NCBI RefSeq assembly: GCF_900114315.1
Contig: NZ_FOSQ01000001.1
Location: forward strand, 908,202 to 972,201
Source: Falsiroseomonas stagni DSM 19981
GTDB lineage: Bacteria > Pseudomonadota > Alphaproteobacteria > Acetobacterales > Acetobacteraceae
Length of the DNA: 64,000 bases
Direction of reading: 5' to 3'
Made by a program: the position numbers and the translations under genes. The number at the start of each line of letters is the position of its first letter. The stretch's first letter is position 1. The notes beneath the pieces are model-generated. The model had not been told where the DNA came from, did not search any database, and saw nothing but the letters and a program-made list of their open reading frames with translations. Of the stretch, positions 62,306 to 64,000 are shown piece by piece.

Positions 62306-63940
62306 TCAGCCGCCCTTGGCCTGGGCGCGCAGCACATGCTTCTGGATCTTGCCCGTGCTGGTCTTGGGCAGTTCCGCGAAGACCACGTGGCGCGGCACCT
62401 TGTAGCCCGCGAGGATCGTCTTGCAGTGGGCGATCAGCTCCTCCGCCGTCGTGGCCGTGCCGGGCTTCAACTCGATGAAGGCGCAGGGCGTCTCGCCCCA
62501 TTTCTCATCCGGCCGCGCCACCACGGCGGCGACGGCCACGGCGGGGTGCTTGTAGAGCGCGTCCTCGACCTCGATGGAGGAGATGTTCTCGCCGCCCGAG
62601 ATGATGATGTCCTTCGACCGGTCCTTCAGCTGGATGTAGCCATCGGGATAGGTGACGGCGAGGTCGCCGGTGTGGAACCAGCCGCCGGCGAAGGCCTTCG
62701 CCGTGGCCTCCTGGTCCTTGAGGTAGCCCTTCATGACGACGTTGCCCTGCATCATCACCTCCCCCATCGATACGCCATCGGGGGTGATCGGCGCCATGGT
62801 TTCGGGGTCCATGACGCGCAGGCCTTCGAGGGCGATGTAGCGTACGCCCTGGCGGGACATCAGCGCGGCCTGGTCGGCGGCGGGCTGGACGTCCCAGTCG
62901 CTGTTCCACTCATTCACCACGGAGGGGCCGTAGCATTCGGTCAGGCCGTAGACGTGGCAGACGGCGAAGCCCGCTTCCTTCATCGCGGCCAGCACGGCGG
63001 CGGGCGGCGGGGCGCCGGCGACGACGAACTGCACCTGGTGGGGCAGGGGCTTCTTTTCCTCCGCCGCGGTGCCCAGCAGCGTCGCCATCACGATCGGCGC
63101 GCCGCACATATGGGTGACGCCTTCCCGCGACATCAGGTCCCACATGGCGTTGCCGCGCACGGCGCGCAGGCAGACATGCGTGCCTGCCTGCGCCGTGACC
63201 GTCCAGGGGAAGCACCAGCCATTGCAATGGAACATCGGCAGCGTCCAGAGATAGACGGGATGCTTGCCCATGCCGGCGGAGAGCACGTTGCCCACCGCCA
63301 GCAGCTGCGCGCCGCGGTGGTGATAGACCACGCCCTTCGGCCGGCCAGTGGTGCCGGAAGTGTAGTTGAGGCTGATGGCGTCCCATTCATCGCCCGGCAT
63401 CGGCCAGGCGAAACCCTCGTCGCCGCCGGCGATGAAATCCTCATAGGGGATGGCGCCGTCCAGGCGGTTGGCGCGGGCGGCGTCGCTGGCCTCCGGGTCA
63501 TCGACCTCGATCACCAGGGGCTTCGCCGCGCACTGCGTCAGGGCCATGCGCAGCAGCGGGACGAATTCGCGGTCCACCACGACCACCTTCGCCTCCCCAT
63601 GGTCGAGGCAATAGGCGATGGTCCCGGCATCGAGCCGCGTGTTCAGCGTGTTCAGCACGCCGCCCGTCATCGGCACGCCGTAATGGCATTCCAGCATTTC
63701 CGGGATGTTCGGCAGCAGGGCGGCTACCGTGTCCCCGCGCCCGATGCCGTGCTGGCGCAGCGCATCGGCGAGCTTCACGCAGCGCGCGCGAAGCTCCGCA
63801 TAGCTGCGCCGCACTGCGCCGTGGACGACCGCGGTGTGGCGCGGGAAGACGGCGGCGGCGCGCTCGAGGAACAGCAGCGGCGTGAGCGGCTGGTGGTTGG
63901 CGGGGACGCGGGGCAGGGCGTCGAAATCGGCAGCGGCCAT
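62306..63940 (-). CDS. acyl-CoA synthetase (AMP-dependent; DmdB-like)
   Basis: 544 residues. The P-loop is NYTSGTTGRPKGVVYHHRGA. The next motif is VYGLTECYGPSV, then GWFHTGDLAVTYPDGY, DRSKDIIISGGENISSIEVE and the catalytic Lys in TSTGKIQKHVLRAQ. The sequence is close to 3-methylmercaptopropionyl-CoA ligase and medium-chain acyl-CoA ligases; the substrate is open. It follows an enoyl-CoA hydratase-like end at the window edge, which fits a fatty-acid or side-chain degradation operon. ATG 63940 has no strong ribosome binding site. Confidence 0.88.
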   Translation of the reverse strand: MAAADFDALPRVPANHQPLTPLLFLERAAAVFPRHTAVVHGAVRRSYAELRARCVKLADALRQHGIGRGDTVAALLPNIPEMLECHYGVPMTGGVLNTLNTRLDAGTIAYCLDHGEAKVVVVDREFVPLLRMALTQCAAKPLVIEVDDPEASDAARANRLDGAIPYEDFIAGGDEGFAWPMPGDEWDAISLNYTSGTTGRPKGVVYHHRGAQLLAVGNVLSAGMGKHPVYLWTLPMFHCNGWCFPWTVTAQAGTHVCLRAVRGNAMWDLMSREGVTHMCGAPIVMATLLGTAAEEKKPLPHQVQFVVAGAPPPAAVLAAMKEAGFAVCHVYGLTECYGPSVVNEWNSDWDVQPAADQAALMSRQGVRYIALEGLRVMDPETMAPITPDGVSMGEVMMQGNVVMKGYLKDQEATAKAFAGGWFHTGDLAVTYPDGYIQLKDRSKDIIISGGENISSIEVEDALYKHPAVAVAAVVARPDEKWGETPCAFIELKPGTATTAEELIAHCKTILAGYKVPRHVVFAELPKTSTGKIQKHVLRAQAKGG

Positions 63941-63954
63941 GGGGTGTGTCGGTC

Positions 63955-64000
63955 CTAGCGATCGCGCCAGACGGGCTGGCGCTTGGAGAGGAAGGCGCCG
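63955..64000 (-). CDS. C-terminal end of probable enoyl-CoA hydratase (cut by window edge)
   Basis: The last 14 visible codons before TAG (63955-63957) read GAFLSKRQPVWRDR. This matches the usual C-terminal tail of enoyl-CoA hydratase/isomerase proteins (GxxAFLEKRxPxWxxR). The rest lies outside the window. The gap to the ligase start is 14 bases, so they are probably one operon. Confidence 0.5.
   Translation of the reverse strand, partial: GAFLSKRQPVWRDR

Overview
The window is high-GC DNA (about 70 %) from an alphaproteobacterium. The best guess is an environmental Acetobacteraceae of the Roseomonas type. Supporting signs are a GcrA cell-cycle regulator preceded by GAnTC sites, a ChvG-like kinase, a long RNase E with a large acidic insert in its S1 domain, a Bug-type solute-binding protein, TRAP and Kps-type exporters, and many ATGA/GTGA start-stop overlaps. 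I saw no rRNA, tRNA, CRISPR array, prophage or insertion sequence. The taxonomic call is inference from gene content only.

Layout. 1-2.7 kb: end of a TRAP permease translationally coupled to methionine-salvage genes mtnB-mtnD-mtnC. 2.8-8.1 kb: corA, a DUF922-like protein, acetamidase/formamidase, gcrA and an orphan ChvG-like kinase. 8.2-14.3 kb: acyl-CoA ligase, SDR, M23 peptidase-xseA, purD. 14.4-20 kb: a first polysaccharide group (TPR-glycosyltransferase, bifunctional mannose-1-P guanylyltransferase/isomerase, GT4 glycosyltransferase). 20-28.1 kb: small-molecule and housekeeping genes (GFA protein, hydrolase, DJ-1/PfpI protein, F420-reductase-like protein with a divergent LysR regulator, rsmD, pseudouridine synthase, glutamine amidotransferase, tadA, DUF1835 protein, Bug protein).

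28.2-48.8 kb is the centrepiece: a complete ABC-type capsule export locus (kpsD-E-T-M plus a lipoprotein on the minus strand; kpsC plus an SDR on the plus strand; kpsS on the minus strand). It is joined to a minus-strand operon of a glycosyltransferase, a 2447-residue highly reducing type I polyketide/fatty-acid synthase, an alpha-oxoamine synthase and a GNAT-like protein. The set resembles the Sinorhizobium rkpA-G-H-(I)-J locus for K-antigen capsule. The coherent reading is that a dedicated synthase makes a lipid, the oxoamine synthase joins it to an amino acid in a sphingoid-like step, the SDR and GNAT protein finish it, and KpsC/KpsS and the ABC exporter use it as capsule carrier or anchor. 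The chemistry is inference.

49-64 kb: a 2-hydroxyacid dehydrogenase, rne with a long unassigned upstream region, an N-acetylmuramoyl-L-alanine amidase, a composite hairpin-repeat island, penicillin-binding protein 1A, prfB, a class II aldolase, a calcineurin-like phosphatase, a candidate 21-codon ORF with a perfect Shine-Dalgarno, a sulfotransferase, an acyl-CoA ligase and the last codons of a probable enoyl-CoA hydratase.

Things most worth a second look: the PKS/oxoamine-synthase capsule lipid module, the mini-ORF at 61044-61109, the double-hairpin repeat family (9851-9907 and 55496-55719), and the DUF1835 gene whose conserved N-terminus lies upstream of any canonical start codon.
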